From the NCBI GenBank assembly GCA_028702365.1, contig JAQVOZ010000016.1, forward strand, positions 1-13,629: 13,629 bases of DNA, in the 5' to 3' direction. Source of the stretch: Candidatus Omnitrophota bacterium. GTDB lineage: Bacteria; Omnitrophota; Gorgyraeia; Duberdicusellales; 4484-171. The position numbers and the translations under genes are program-made. This document shows positions 7,338 through 13,629 of the stretch, piece by piece. The notes below the pieces were generated by a model. The model searched no databases. It was given only the letters and a program-made list of their open reading frames with translations, and had not been told where the DNA came from. The number at the start of each line of letters is the position of its first letter. Position 1 is the stretch's first letter.

Positions 7338-7391
7338 TGCCTGCGGTTTACGTTCACACGCCTGTTTCGCAGGCAGGTTGCCGTAAATCGT
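7338..7391 (+). other. nested stem-loop in the leader of the TM2 gene
   Basis: CGGTTTACG (7344-7352) pairs with CGTAAATCG (7382-7390) with one G-U pair, enclosing GCCTG (7360-7364) paired with CAGGC (7370-7374). An alternative pairing exists: TGCCTGCG (7338-7345) is perfectly complementary to CGCAGGCA (7368-7375), and this excludes both of the first pairings. Two exclusive folds 10 nt before a ribosome site could matter for regulation, or this may be a dispersed palindromic repeat. Confidence 0.5.
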
Positions 7392-7415
7392 CTGCTCATT
7401 AAAGGAGGATGCCAA

Positions 7416-7709
7416 ATGTTTTGTAAGTCTTGCGGTAAAGAAATAAAAGATGAAGCTGAAATTTGCGTAAATTGCGGCGTAAAAATAATAAAGCCATGCG
7501 AAGGTCAAAAAGAATGGATTGTGGCGTTGCTTCTATCGGTATTTCTCGGGCACCTTGGCATAGACAGGTTCTACCTTGGCTACATTGGTCTTGGCATACT
7601 AAAGCTTATAACATTTGGCGGCTGCGGTATCTGGTGGCTGATAGACTTGATACTTATAGCTGCGGGCCAGCTTAAAAGTGCAGACGGAAAACCCCTCGTT
7701 AAAAGATAA
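7416..7709 (+). CDS. zinc-ribbon TM2-domain protein
   Basis: A 97-residue protein. An N-terminal zinc ribbon (C3-x2-C6, C17-x2-C20, each followed by Gly) precedes a TM2 domain (about 33-85). The domain has the family hallmarks 'GHLGIDRFYLG' at the first turn, 'KLITFGGCGIWWLIDLI' and two helices. TM2 proteins are small membrane proteins, often with such zinc ribbons; their biochemical role in bacteria is largely unknown. AAAGGAGG (7401-7408), 7 nt before the ATG, is a strong ribosome binding site. The stop codon directly abuts the GTG of the next gene, implying translational coupling. Confidence 0.9.
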   Translation: MFCKSCGKEIKDEAEICVNCGVKIIKPCEGQKEWIVALLLSVFLGHLGIDRFYLGYIGLGILKLITFGGCGIWWLIDLILIAAGQLKSADGKPLVKR

Positions 7710-8015
7710 GTGAAAAAATTATTTATTGAATGTATTTCGCTTTCAACCTCTCCGGCGCGGCTTGCAGTGTTATTTGCGGCCCTGCTTTTTCTTTGTTTAG
7801 TTGACCTTTCTCGCCTGCATATTCCTGATTTATGTATCTGGGAAAAAATATTCGGTTTCTGTCCGGCAGAGGGGACATTGCACTCGCTTAATGCTTTTTT
7901 TAGAGGAAATTTTTCGCAAAGCCTGAGATATAATTTAAACATACTGGTTATTGTGCCGGTTTTGCTATTTATGATAGTAAAAGACGCTTTAGCTGTATTT
8001 AGATTTCGGAAATAA
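7710..8015 (+). CDS. DUF2752-like small membrane protein
   Basis: A 101-residue protein starting with GTG immediately after the TAA of the TM2 gene. It has one helix near the N-terminus (about 16-33), a central 'LCIWEKIFGFCPAEGTLHSL' followed by 'NAFFRGNFSQSLRYNLNIL', and a second helix (about 79-95). This follows the DUF2752 pattern: Cys pair, then a Gly-Thr/Arg-Ala-like helix, then F-x-G-(N/D)-F-x-x-(A/S)-x-x-x-N. The usual 'PCPGCG' is changed here to 'FCPAEG', so one cysteine is missing. DUF2752 genes are often found next to TM2 genes. The molecular role is unknown. The start has no separate ribosome site and would depend on coupling. Confidence 0.75.
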   Translation: MKKLFIECISLSTSPARLAVLFAALLFLCLVDLSRLHIPDLCIWEKIFGFCPAEGTLHSLNAFFRGNFSQSLRYNLNILVIVPVLLFMIVKDALAVFRFRK

Positions 8016-8080
8016 TAACCAGCCAACCGCTTACCCCCTTCCTAATATATACTATTTTAACCGGCAGCCAGCTTATTGCC

Positions 8081-8109
8081 TTGACAGAATTATTAATATA
8101 TGTTATATT
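8081..8109 (+). promoter_or_regulatory. near-consensus sigma-70 promoter of marR
   Basis: TTGACA (8081-8086), a 17-nt spacer and TATATT (8104-8109) match a sigma-70 promoter almost perfectly; transcription would start near 8116. It drives marR and perhaps the efflux genes, leaving a leader of about 138 nt before the ATG at 8254. From 8016 to the promoter no clear structure is seen. Confidence 0.8.
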
Positions 8110-8123
8110 CAATATTATTAATA
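8089..8123 (+). promoter_or_regulatory. candidate MarR operator around the -10 box
   Basis: The 10-mer ATTATTAATA occurs twice, at 8089-8098 and 8114-8123, 25 nt apart, on both sides of the -10 hexamer; each copy contains the 8-nt palindrome TATTAATA. TAATAT (8094-8099) and ATATTA (8112-8117) are also inverted about the -10 box. MarR dimers usually bind AT-rich palindromes that overlap their own promoter, so autoregulation here is likely but inferred. Confidence 0.45.
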
Positions 8124-8151
8124 GTTAATGTTATTAAATATATCTAAAACG

Positions 8152-8213
8152 ACTTCCGGGCGCCTAGATACCCGAAAAATATTGAAAATATTTTTCGGGA
8201 GCGCCTCGGAAGT
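8152..8213 (+). other. nested hairpin I in the marR leader
   Basis: CCCGAAAAATATT (8171-8183) and AATATTTTTCGGG (8187-8199) form a perfect 13-bp stem with a GAA loop. Around it, ACTTCCG and GGCGC (8152-8163) pair with GCGCC and CGGAAGT (8201-8213) with one bulged base. The whole 62-nt unit is one long palindrome. It lies between the promoter and the ribosome site. Confidence 0.75.
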
Positions 8214-8243
8214 TAATTTCTTCGCCTGCGGCGAAGAAATTAA
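8213..8243 (+). other. hairpin II abutting the marR ribosome binding site
   Basis: TTAATTTCTTCGCC (8213-8226) and GGCGAAGAAATTAA (8230-8243) form a perfect 14-bp stem with a TGC loop. The right arm ends on the first two bases of the Shine-Dalgarno AAGGAGG (8242-8248), so the fold could affect ribosome access. No T-run follows, which argues against an intrinsic terminator. Confidence 0.75.
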
Positions 8244-8253
8244 GGAGGTTGAA

Positions 8254-8718
8254 ATGCCTATATCACTTGAAGCTTTTGCCGACAAGCTTAATGAAATTAT
8301 GCCTCTGGCATTCAAGGAGCTTACTAAAAAGCTCACAATGGAATTGCATAAAAATAAAATAACCCTTCCGCAATTTTTTGTTCTGGAATTTTTGAGTAGG
8401 GAAGGCGGATCAAAGATGACTGAGCTTGCTCATTTTATGAATGTAACAACTGCTGCAATGACCGGCATAGTCGATAGGTTAGTAAGGGAAGAATATATCG
8501 AACGCATTTATGACAAAAATGACCGCAGGATAATAAAAGTTAAATTAACCAACGCAGGCAATATTCTTGTCAGAAAAACTTGTGAACGCAAACAGCAAAT
8601 GATTATTAAAATATTCGAAAAAATATCCGAAGCAGACAGGGAACATTATCTTAGGATTCTTAAACAGGTAAATAAGATATTACTTGAAGAAAGCGATGCA
8701 GGCAAACGAGAAAGATAA
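8254..8718 (+). CDS. MarR-family transcriptional regulator
   Basis: A dimeric winged-helix DNA-binding protein, 154 residues, usual for MarR. Helices flank a DNA-binding core: 'LPQFFVLEFLSREGG' (38-52), 'KMTELAHFMNVTTAAMTGIV' (54-73, with the recognition helix from T65) and 'DRLVREEYIERIYDKNDRR' (74-92), the last carrying the typical wing Asp-Arg-Arg (90-92), then 'VKLTNAGN'. The start at 8254 is chosen because AAGGAGG lies 5 nt before it and the family N-terminus begins there; the frame stays open back to 8128, but that stretch is only the palindromic leader. It stands 49 nt before the outer-membrane factor gene of an RND efflux operon and is the probable repressor of that operon, released by a lipophilic or phenolic ligand (inference from the family). 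Confidence 0.92.
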   Translation: MPISLEAFADKLNEIMPLAFKELTKKLTMELHKNKITLPQFFVLEFLSREGGSKMTELAHFMNVTTAAMTGIVDRLVREEYIERIYDKNDRRIIKVKLTNAGNILVRKTCERKQQMIIKIFEKISEADREHYLRILKQVNKILLEESDAGKRER

Positions 8719-8767
8719 GTTTATTTTTGTTTTCATATTTGTTTTTTAACGAAGCAAAAGCAGAATA

Positions 8768-9964
8768 ATGAAATTTATAAAAAATATCATAGTTGTTAGT
8801 TTAATAAATTTACTGGTCTTGGGGAATATTTCTCTTGCCGCCGATAATGAAAAAAAAGCAACTTCCGATACCAAAAAGGCGCGCGAAATAGAAAAGGCCA
8901 TTTTTATGGCTAGCGGAGCGCAAAATAGAGTCTTAAAAATCGGTATGGTTGATTGTATAGCCTATGCTTTAAAAAATAATTCAGAAATTCTTGTCAAACA
9001 TATTGAACCGAAACTGAAAGAAGATGATGTAAAAATAGCCAAAGCGGATTTTGAACCGACTTTTAATGCCGAATATACAGTCCACGATAAAAATGAAGTT
9101 TCTTCCAATATTTTGCAGGGAGCAGAGGTTTATAATTCCCAAGATATGAAGCTTAATGCCGATGTTTCGGGCAAATTTATAACCGGCACAGAATATAAGA
9201 TGGAATTTCTTAATCAAAGGTATAAAAGTGATTCCGTATATCAAATTTACAATCCTTATTATACGACCGAGCCAAAAATTACTATTACTCAGCCTCTTTT
9301 CAGAGATTTTGGTATTTTGGTAAACAAAGCGGATATTATAGTAGCCCAGAATAATAGATTACAATCCGGAGCGTCTTTTAAAAATACGGTTATGGATATT
9401 ATCAGCAAGTCGAAAACAGCTTATTATAATTATGTCTATTATCTGGAAGCTTTCGCGATTGCCAAATTGTCTCTGGAGCGTGCCCATAATTTACTGCAAA
9501 TAAATAAAGCCCGATACCAAAAAGGGCTTATAAGCTCGGTTGATTTACTGGAAACTGAGGCTGCCGCAGCGCAGAGAGAAAAAGCAGTGATTGCAGCTGA
9601 TACAATGGTTAAGAGGGCAGAGGACGACCTTAAACTTATTACTAATTTAGTCGATGATCCAGAAGTCTGGAACGCTAAAATTGAGCTAATCGATAAACCG
9701 GAATTTCAGGTTGTAGAGGTGGATTTGCTGCAAAGCTTAAAAAATGCTTTTATATATAGGCCGGATTATTATTCTGCGAAAATAGATTTGCAAACCCGTG
9801 ATATTAACATCGTGACTGCCAAAAACGCTTTGCTTCCTACTGTTGATTTAATCGGCAGTTTCGGCTTAAATGGATTAGGAAGAGACTATCAGGATGCCAT
9901 TGGAAAAGCTAACCCCGATTATACTGACTGGAGTGCCGGAGTTAAATTCAGCCTTCCCTGTTGA
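8768..9964 (+). CDS. outer-membrane efflux protein (TolC/OEP family), N-terminal part before an in-frame TGA
   Basis: The outer-membrane channel of a tripartite pump; this reading frame ends early with TGA. It has 398 residues. A signal peptide (1-24, ending 'LGNISLA') is followed by OEP features: 'MVDCIAYALKNNSEI' at the first helix, strand segments rich in Tyr ('YNPYYTTEPKITITQPLFRD'), the coiled-coil repeat 'ARYQKGLISSVDLLETEAAA', and 'LLPTVDLIGSFGLNGLG' followed by 'DWSAGVKFSLP'. In OEP proteins this last strand leads into a second coiled-coil half. That half is present in the same frame directly downstream (through 10333), so the intact gene would have about 521 residues. Without it the barrel/tunnel cannot close as in TolC. 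Stop-codon mutation, sequencing error or readthrough are the options. The ATG has no strong ribosome site. Confidence 0.85.
   Translation: MKFIKNIIVVSLINLLVLGNISLAADNEKKATSDTKKAREIEKAIFMASGAQNRVLKIGMVDCIAYALKNNSEILVKHIEPKLKEDDVKIAKADFEPTFNAEYTVHDKNEVSSNILQGAEVYNSQDMKLNADVSGKFITGTEYKMEFLNQRYKSDSVYQIYNPYYTTEPKITITQPLFRDFGILVNKADIIVAQNNRLQSGASFKNTVMDIISKSKTAYYNYVYYLEAFAIAKLSLERAHNLLQINKARYQKGLISSVDLLETEAAAAQREKAVIAADTMVKRAEDDLKLITNLVDDPEVWNAKIELIDKPEFQVVEVDLLQSLKNAFIYRPDYYSAKIDLQTRDINIVTAKNALLPTVDLIGSFGLNGLGRDYQDAIGKANPDYTDWSAGVKFSLPC
9962..9964 (+). other. in-frame TGA interrupting the outer-membrane factor
   Basis: Codon 399 of the outer-membrane factor is TGA, reading ...SLPC-stop-GGDRAKHDQRKLEK. 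Coding continues in the same frame on both sides, so no frameshift is needed. TGTTGA could derive from TGGGGA (Trp-Gly) by two G-to-T changes, which would give LPWGGGDRAK; this is a guess. No bacterial SECIS-like hairpin was seen just downstream. Confidence 0.8.
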
Positions 9965-9997
9965 GGCGGGGACCGGGCAAAGCATGACCAGAGAAAA

Positions 9998-10333
9998 TTG
10001 GAAAAGGCCCAAGCCTTGCTTTCATTCAAGCGATTGGAACAGAATATTATTCTAGAGATTAGGGATAAGGTTAGGCTCGTTGAGGCGCGCCGGCAGCACG
10101 TAGACGTGGCTAAGCTTTCCAAGGAAAAAGAGACTCAAAATTACGAAGCGCAACATGAGCGTTATGCCGCAGGGCAGGTTTCTACTCATGATATGTTGGA
10201 TTATCAGGATAAATTAGCCCAGGCAGAACTCGATTTTGTTAACGCATTGGTTGAATATAATATAGCTTTCATTAATCTGGATAAATCTCAGGGTTTGACT
10301 TTGATTAAGAACGATATAAAATTGGAGGGATAA
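9998..10333 (+). pseudogene. outer-membrane efflux protein, C-terminal part after the in-frame TGA
   Basis: This is the rest of the OEP/TolC protein, in the same frame as the upstream part; homologous sequence begins right after the TGA (GGDRAKHDQRK, 9965-9997) and runs to the TAA. It holds the second coiled-coil half: 'LEKAQALLSFKRLEQNIILE', 'VRLVEARRQHVDVAKLS' and the repeat 'ERYAAGQVSTHDMLDYQDKL' that mirrors 'ARYQKGLISSVDLLETEAAA' in the first half. That internal duplication is the hallmark of the family. A TTG at 9998 could start a separate 111-residue peptide, but it lacks a good ribosome site and signal peptide, so independent function is unlikely. The stop codon abuts the adaptor gene's ATG, keeping the operon compact. 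Confidence 0.75.
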
Positions 10334-11269
10334 ATGGCAACCAAATTTAAACAATTGTTATTCATTTATATAATCCCGGGGCTCGTGTTTATTTTGCTTT
10401 TCGCAGGCTGCAGCGCAAGGCCGGTAGAAAAAGCAGAAAAAGAAAAAACAGTCATACCGGTTAGAGTTATGCGGGTTGAGCTTAAAGCTATTCAGAAGAC
10501 CTTGGATTACGTAGGTGATATAAAGGCAGAAGATGAAGCTATTGTTTATCCTAAGGTGGGCGGTAAGATAATTGAGAAGCTTAAGAACGAAGGAGACCCT
10601 GTGCTAAAAGGTGATGTTATCGTTTATATTGACCGCGACGAGGTAGGATTTAAATTCGAAAAGGCTCCGGTAGAAAGTCCGATGAGCGGGATTATCGGCA
10701 GGGTTTACGTCGATATCGGAACGCAAGTTAGCCCTCAGACCCCAGTTGCCTTAACAGTGCATATGGATAATGTAAAAATAAATTTTGATATACCGGAACA
10801 ATATCTGCCGAAAATCTCCATTGGCCAAACCGCGCAAGTTTTTGTTCAGGCTTATCCCGATGAAGCGTTTACTGGAAAGGTTTCGCGGATAAGCCCGGTA
10901 TTGGATTTAGAGACGCGAACCGCACCCATAGAAATAATTATTCCCAACCCAAACCATGCTTTGAAATCCGGTATGTTTGCCCAGGTGGAGTTAGCCATCG
11001 CGGAACATAAGAATGTGCCGGTGATTGTAAAAGAGGCGATTATGGGAAAAGACCCCGGGTTTTATGTGTACACGGTTAAAGATAATAAAGCGCAGCAGAA
11101 AAATATAAAATTAGGCATAAGGCACGCTGCGGATTACGAAGTATTAGAGGGGCTACGAGAGGGGGATTTAGTGGTAGTGATGGGTCAGCAGAGATTATAC
11201 GATGGTGCCCCTGTTAGCATTGAGGCAGAAAAACAGCCTTCAGAAATAGAAACTAGAGGAGATAAGTAA
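10334..11269 (+). CDS. RND efflux adaptor lipoprotein (membrane fusion protein) without helical hairpin
   Basis: A periplasmic adaptor that joins the inner-membrane RND pump to the outer-membrane channel. It has 311 residues, short for the family (about 370-400). A lipoprotein signal ends 'LLFAGC' with Cys26 as the lipidated residue. The lipoyl-like domain appears as two halves: 'EAIVYPKVGGKIIEKLKNEG' and following (about 68-103), then 'VESPMSGIIGRVYVDIGTQV' (113-132). Only about nine residues separate them, where most adaptors carry a long coiled-coil hairpin. The beta-barrel ('IPEQYLPKISIGQTAQVFV', 'FTGKVSRISPVLDLETRT') and membrane-proximal domain ('EVLEGLREGDLVVVMGQQRL') follow. GGAGGG lies 4 nt before the ATG, which directly follows the previous stop; the RND gene starts 2 nt after this stop. 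Hairpin-less adaptors such as Borrelia BesA are known. Confidence 0.92.
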   Translation: MATKFKQLLFIYIIPGLVFILLFAGCSARPVEKAEKEKTVIPVRVMRVELKAIQKTLDYVGDIKAEDEAIVYPKVGGKIIEKLKNEGDPVLKGDVIVYIDRDEVGFKFEKAPVESPMSGIIGRVYVDIGTQVSPQTPVALTVHMDNVKINFDIPEQYLPKISIGQTAQVFVQAYPDEAFTGKVSRISPVLDLETRTAPIEIIIPNPNHALKSGMFAQVELAIAEHKNVPVIVKEAIMGKDPGFYVYTVKDNKAQQKNIKLGIRHAADYEVLEGLREGDLVVVMGQQRLYDGAPVSIEAEKQPSEIETRGDK

Positions 11270-11271
11270 CG

Positions 11272-13629
11272 ATGAATCTTCCGGAATTCGGCGTAAAAAA
11301 GCCGGTTACCAATTTAATGATTTTCTCGGTAATTATCATACTGGCATTGTACAGTTTAACCCGTTTAGGAGTAGATTCCATGCCGGAAATCGAGCCGCCG
11401 GTAATTTCCGTCATATCTACCTATGAAGGCGCCAGCCCCGAAGATGTGGAAACGAAGGTGAGTGAGCCGTTAGAAAACCAGCTGGCTACTACCCCAAGAG
11501 TAGAAAAAATTACTTCGCGTTCGCTCGAAGGGCTTTCAGTCGTTACGCTTAAATTTAGCTGGGGCACTAACCTTGATGAGGCCTCAAACGATATCCGCGA
11601 CCGCATCGATCTTGCCAAGCGCTATCTTCCTGATATTCCTGAGGAGATGGAAAATCCTTTCATCTTTAAATTTAACACCGCGATGATGCCTGTCCTTTTT
11701 ATAGGTATAACCGCTGACCAGAGTTATCCCGAATTGTACGATATGATTGACAAAAGAATAGTTGATTCTTTAAATCAGCTTCCTGGGGTAGGGACAGTTC
11801 AACTTATGGGTGGATTGCAGCGCCAGATTAATATCCATATAGACAGGAACAAGCTTGACGGGTACGATTTTTCCATACTTGACGTTAAAAGTATTTTGGC
11901 CCAGGAGAATGTTACTCAGCCGGCCGGAAATATAAAATCCGGGTTAACGGATTATCTTTTACGTGTGCCGGGAGAATTTGCTACGCCCGATGAGATAAAT
12001 TCAGTTATCTTAGGCAAACGTAAGGGCAATCTTGTTTACTTAAAAGACGTTGCTTGGGTGGAGGATGGTTTTAAGGAGGTAACCCAAATAGTGCGCATTA
12101 ACCGCAAGAACGGCCTTTTGATGATGATTCAGAAACAAACCGGTACTAATACCGTGCAAGTAGCGACTCTGGTTAAAAAGAAGTTAGCCGAGCTTGAAGA
12201 GACTCTCCCCAAAGATGTAAAATTTTCCATAGTCATGGATTCTTCCCAGGATATTATTGATTCTCTTAATTCGCTTTCCTCTACAGTTTGGACAGGCGGA
12301 GTCCTGGTTATTTTGGTAGTCTGGTTCTTCCTGCGCCAATTTTTGCCCAGCTTAATCATTGCCCTGACTATTCCTTTTTCGCTTCTTATCGCCTTTATCT
12401 ATCTTTTCTTAAGTGGAAAGACCATAAATACTATCAGCCTTTCTTCTTTAACTATTGCTATCGGTATGGTTGTGGATAACGCAATTGTCGTGGTGGATAA
12501 TGTTTTTAGGCACCTAGAGAGGGGCCAACGCCCGAAGGAGGCTTCAATTTTCGGTACCTCCGAAATGTTTCTTTCTATTGCTGCCTCAACGCTTACTACG
12601 ATAGTTGTATTTTTGCCGATGCTTTTTATTACCGGCGTAGTAGGGATAATGTTCGGTGAACTGGCAATAATTATAACCGTTACTCTTTTAGGTTCGCTTT
12701 TTACCGCCGCGACATTTAGCCCAATGCTTTGCTCTAAATGGATGAAGGTGGTTTCTGGGCAGCCAAAATCAAAAAATAAATGGTTTGATAAATTCTACCA
12801 CATCTCCGAGCGCTGGTTTAAATCCTGGGAAGAATCATACGCCAAGGCTCTTTCATGGTGCCTGAGCCATAAAAAAATAGTTATTTTCGGATTCTTAGGA
12901 GCGTTTATCTGCAGTTTATTTTTAACCAGGTTTGTCGGAAATGAATTTATACCTGAGGAAGATACAGGACGCATAAGCTCTTCTATAAATTTACCTATCG
13001 GCACGCGCGTGGAAGAAACCGACAAGGTTGCCGCAAGAATAGAAAAGATATTTAAAGAGGAAGCGCCTGAAGAGAGGTTTATGTATGTTAGAAGCGGGTT
13101 AAACCAGGGAATCGGCACGGCAATGGGGGGGCAATCCGGAAGCCATATTGTTTCGGCAGGCGTTAAGCTTGTGCCTAAAACCGAAAGAAAACGCTCCGTT
13201 AAAGAAATAGCCGATGTTATCAGGAAAAGGATTAAAGGCATTCCCGGAGTATTAAAAACAGACATTTCTACGGGAGATGCTATGGGAAAGATGATTACCG
13301 GCGTGTCAGGCAAGCAGGTTCAGGTTGAAATTATCGGCCATTCTTTTGATGATACCGATAGTTTAGCGCATAAAATAAAAGAAATTATGGAGGAAACCAA
13401 TGGCGCGATAGACGTAAGTATTTCTCGCGAATTAAACCGTCCTGAACTAAGAGTAGAAGTATATCGGGAAAAAGCAGCAGCATTAAGCCTAAATATGCGT
13501 ACTATCGCCGACAGCATTAAGACTTTTATTAAAGGCGCAACAGCTACGAGATACCGCGATAGAGGAGAAACCTATGATATATATGTGCGCCTGGAAGAAC
13601 AATTCCGCGCTAAACCGGAAGACGTGGAA
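11272..13629 (+). CDS. RND-family efflux transporter (AcrB/HAE-1-like), 3' end beyond the window
   Basis: The proton-driven inner-membrane pump of the tripartite system. The first 786 residues are present, of about 1,030 usual, and the frame is open to the last base. Visible are the N-terminal helix ('PVTNLMIFSVIIILALYSLT'), the porter start 'VDSMPEIEPPVISV' and 'TYEGASPEDVETKVSEPLE', then 'LNQLPGVGTVQLMGG'. Next come helices 2-6, with 'TISLSSLTIAIGMVVDNAIV' and 'VVDNVFRHLERG' in TM4, then 'TFSPMLCSKWM', and after TM7 'FVGNEFIPEEDTG', which opens the second half. In AcrB the TM4 proton relay is an Asp pair; here it is D402-N403, a variant common in related pumps from anaerobes. Substrate is unknown; the MarR neighbour suggests organic toxicants rather than metals, and the metal-pump signatures of the CusA/CzcA type are not obvious. 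AGAGGAG (11255-11261) precedes the ATG. Confidence 0.95.
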   Translation, partial: MNLPEFGVKKPVTNLMIFSVIIILALYSLTRLGVDSMPEIEPPVISVISTYEGASPEDVETKVSEPLENQLATTPRVEKITSRSLEGLSVVTLKFSWGTNLDEASNDIRDRIDLAKRYLPDIPEEMENPFIFKFNTAMMPVLFIGITADQSYPELYDMIDKRIVDSLNQLPGVGTVQLMGGLQRQINIHIDRNKLDGYDFSILDVKSILAQENVTQPAGNIKSGLTDYLLRVPGEFATPDEINSVILGKRKGNLVYLKDVAWVEDGFKEVTQIVRINRKNGLLMMIQKQTGTNTVQVATLVKKKLAELEETLPKDVKFSIVMDSSQDIIDSLNSLSSTVWTGGVLVILVVWFFLRQFLPSLIIALTIPFSLLIAFIYLFLSGKTINTISLSSLTIAIGMVVDNAIVVVDNVFRHLERGQRPKEASIFGTSEMFLSIAASTLTTIVVFLPMLFITGVVGIMFGELAIIITVTLLGSLFTAATFSPMLCSKWMKVVSGQPKSKNKWFDKFYHISERWFKSWEESYAKALSWCLSHKKIVIFGFLGAFICSLFLTRFVGNEFIPEEDTGRISSSINLPIGTRVEETDKVAARIEKIFKEEAPEERFMYVRSGLNQGIGTAMGGQSGSHIVSAGVKLVPKTERKRSVKEIADVIRKRIKGIPGVLKTDISTGDAMGKMITGVSGKQVQVEIIGHSFDDTDSLAHKIKEIMEETNGAIDVSISRELNRPELRVEVYREKAAALSLNMRTIADSIKTFIKGATATRYRDRGETYDIYVRLEEQFRAKPEDVE

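Noticed and set aside
7463..7675. Second plus-strand frame inside the TM2 gene
   Set aside because: Overlaps the clear zinc-ribbon TM2 protein and gives a non-repeating basic, Trp-rich sequence without features.
8128..8253. Upstream extension of the marR frame (42 extra codons)
   Set aside because: The stretch is made of leader hairpins, the MarR family N-terminus begins at 8254, and a perfect Shine-Dalgarno stands right before that ATG.
8719..8767. T-rich gap after marR as an intrinsic terminator
   Set aside because: T-runs are present but no stem precedes them, so separation of marR from the efflux genes is not supported.
9962..9964. TGA read as Trp or selenocysteine as a genome-wide or programmed recoding
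   Set aside because: TGA ends the UbiA-like and polyprenyl synthase genes normally, other genes have no internal TGA, and no SECIS-like hairpin follows; kept only as an open possibility in the findings.
12795..13313. Long open frame on the minus strand inside the RND gene
   Set aside because: It is antisense to a clear RND coding region, has no recognisable protein features and no ribosome site; codon-structure shadow.

Overview
The window is AT-rich bacterial DNA from a Gram-negative cell: it encodes an outer-membrane channel, a periplasmic adaptor lipoprotein and an RND pump. Mixed hydrophobic 'orphan' membrane proteins, an archaeal-like short-chain prenyl synthase signature and dispersed palindromes would suit an uncultured anaerobic lineage such as Omnitrophota, but that placement is an inference from style and not from a marker gene. 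No rRNA, tRNA, CRISPR array or insertion sequence with a transposase was seen. Strong Shine-Dalgarno sites (AGGAGG type) precede several genes. TGA is used as a normal stop by at least two genes (UbiA-like and polyprenyl synthase), so the standard code applies.

Layout. (1) 1-612: the 3' part of a TPR protein, overlapping tail to tail by 11 nt with (2) a minus-strand polyprenyl diphosphate synthase (602-1642). (3) Divergent from it, a plus-strand group: UbiA/MenA-like prenyltransferase, type II NADH dehydrogenase and a DoxX-family membrane protein. Together these look like an isoprenoid-quinone synthesis and quinone-reduction module. The NADH dehydrogenase carries an in-frame 96-nt palindromic insertion flanked by a 5-nt direct repeat. 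(4) 4440-8015: a run of small membrane proteins of unknown role: an unrecognised multi-pass protein, a zinc-binding/TM2/pseudopilin-like fusion, a secreted-domain/DUF5684-like protein, a zinc-ribbon TM2 protein and a DUF2752-like protein. (5) 8016-13629: a MarR regulator with a near-consensus promoter and a heavily structured leader, followed by a tripartite efflux operon (outer-membrane factor, adaptor, RND transporter; the RND gene runs off the right edge).

The most notable points are the palindromic element inside ndh, a single in-frame TGA splitting the outer-membrane factor, an adaptor protein that lacks the usual alpha-helical hairpin, the zinc finger-TM2-pilin fusion, and two long perfect hairpins between the marR promoter and its ribosome binding site.
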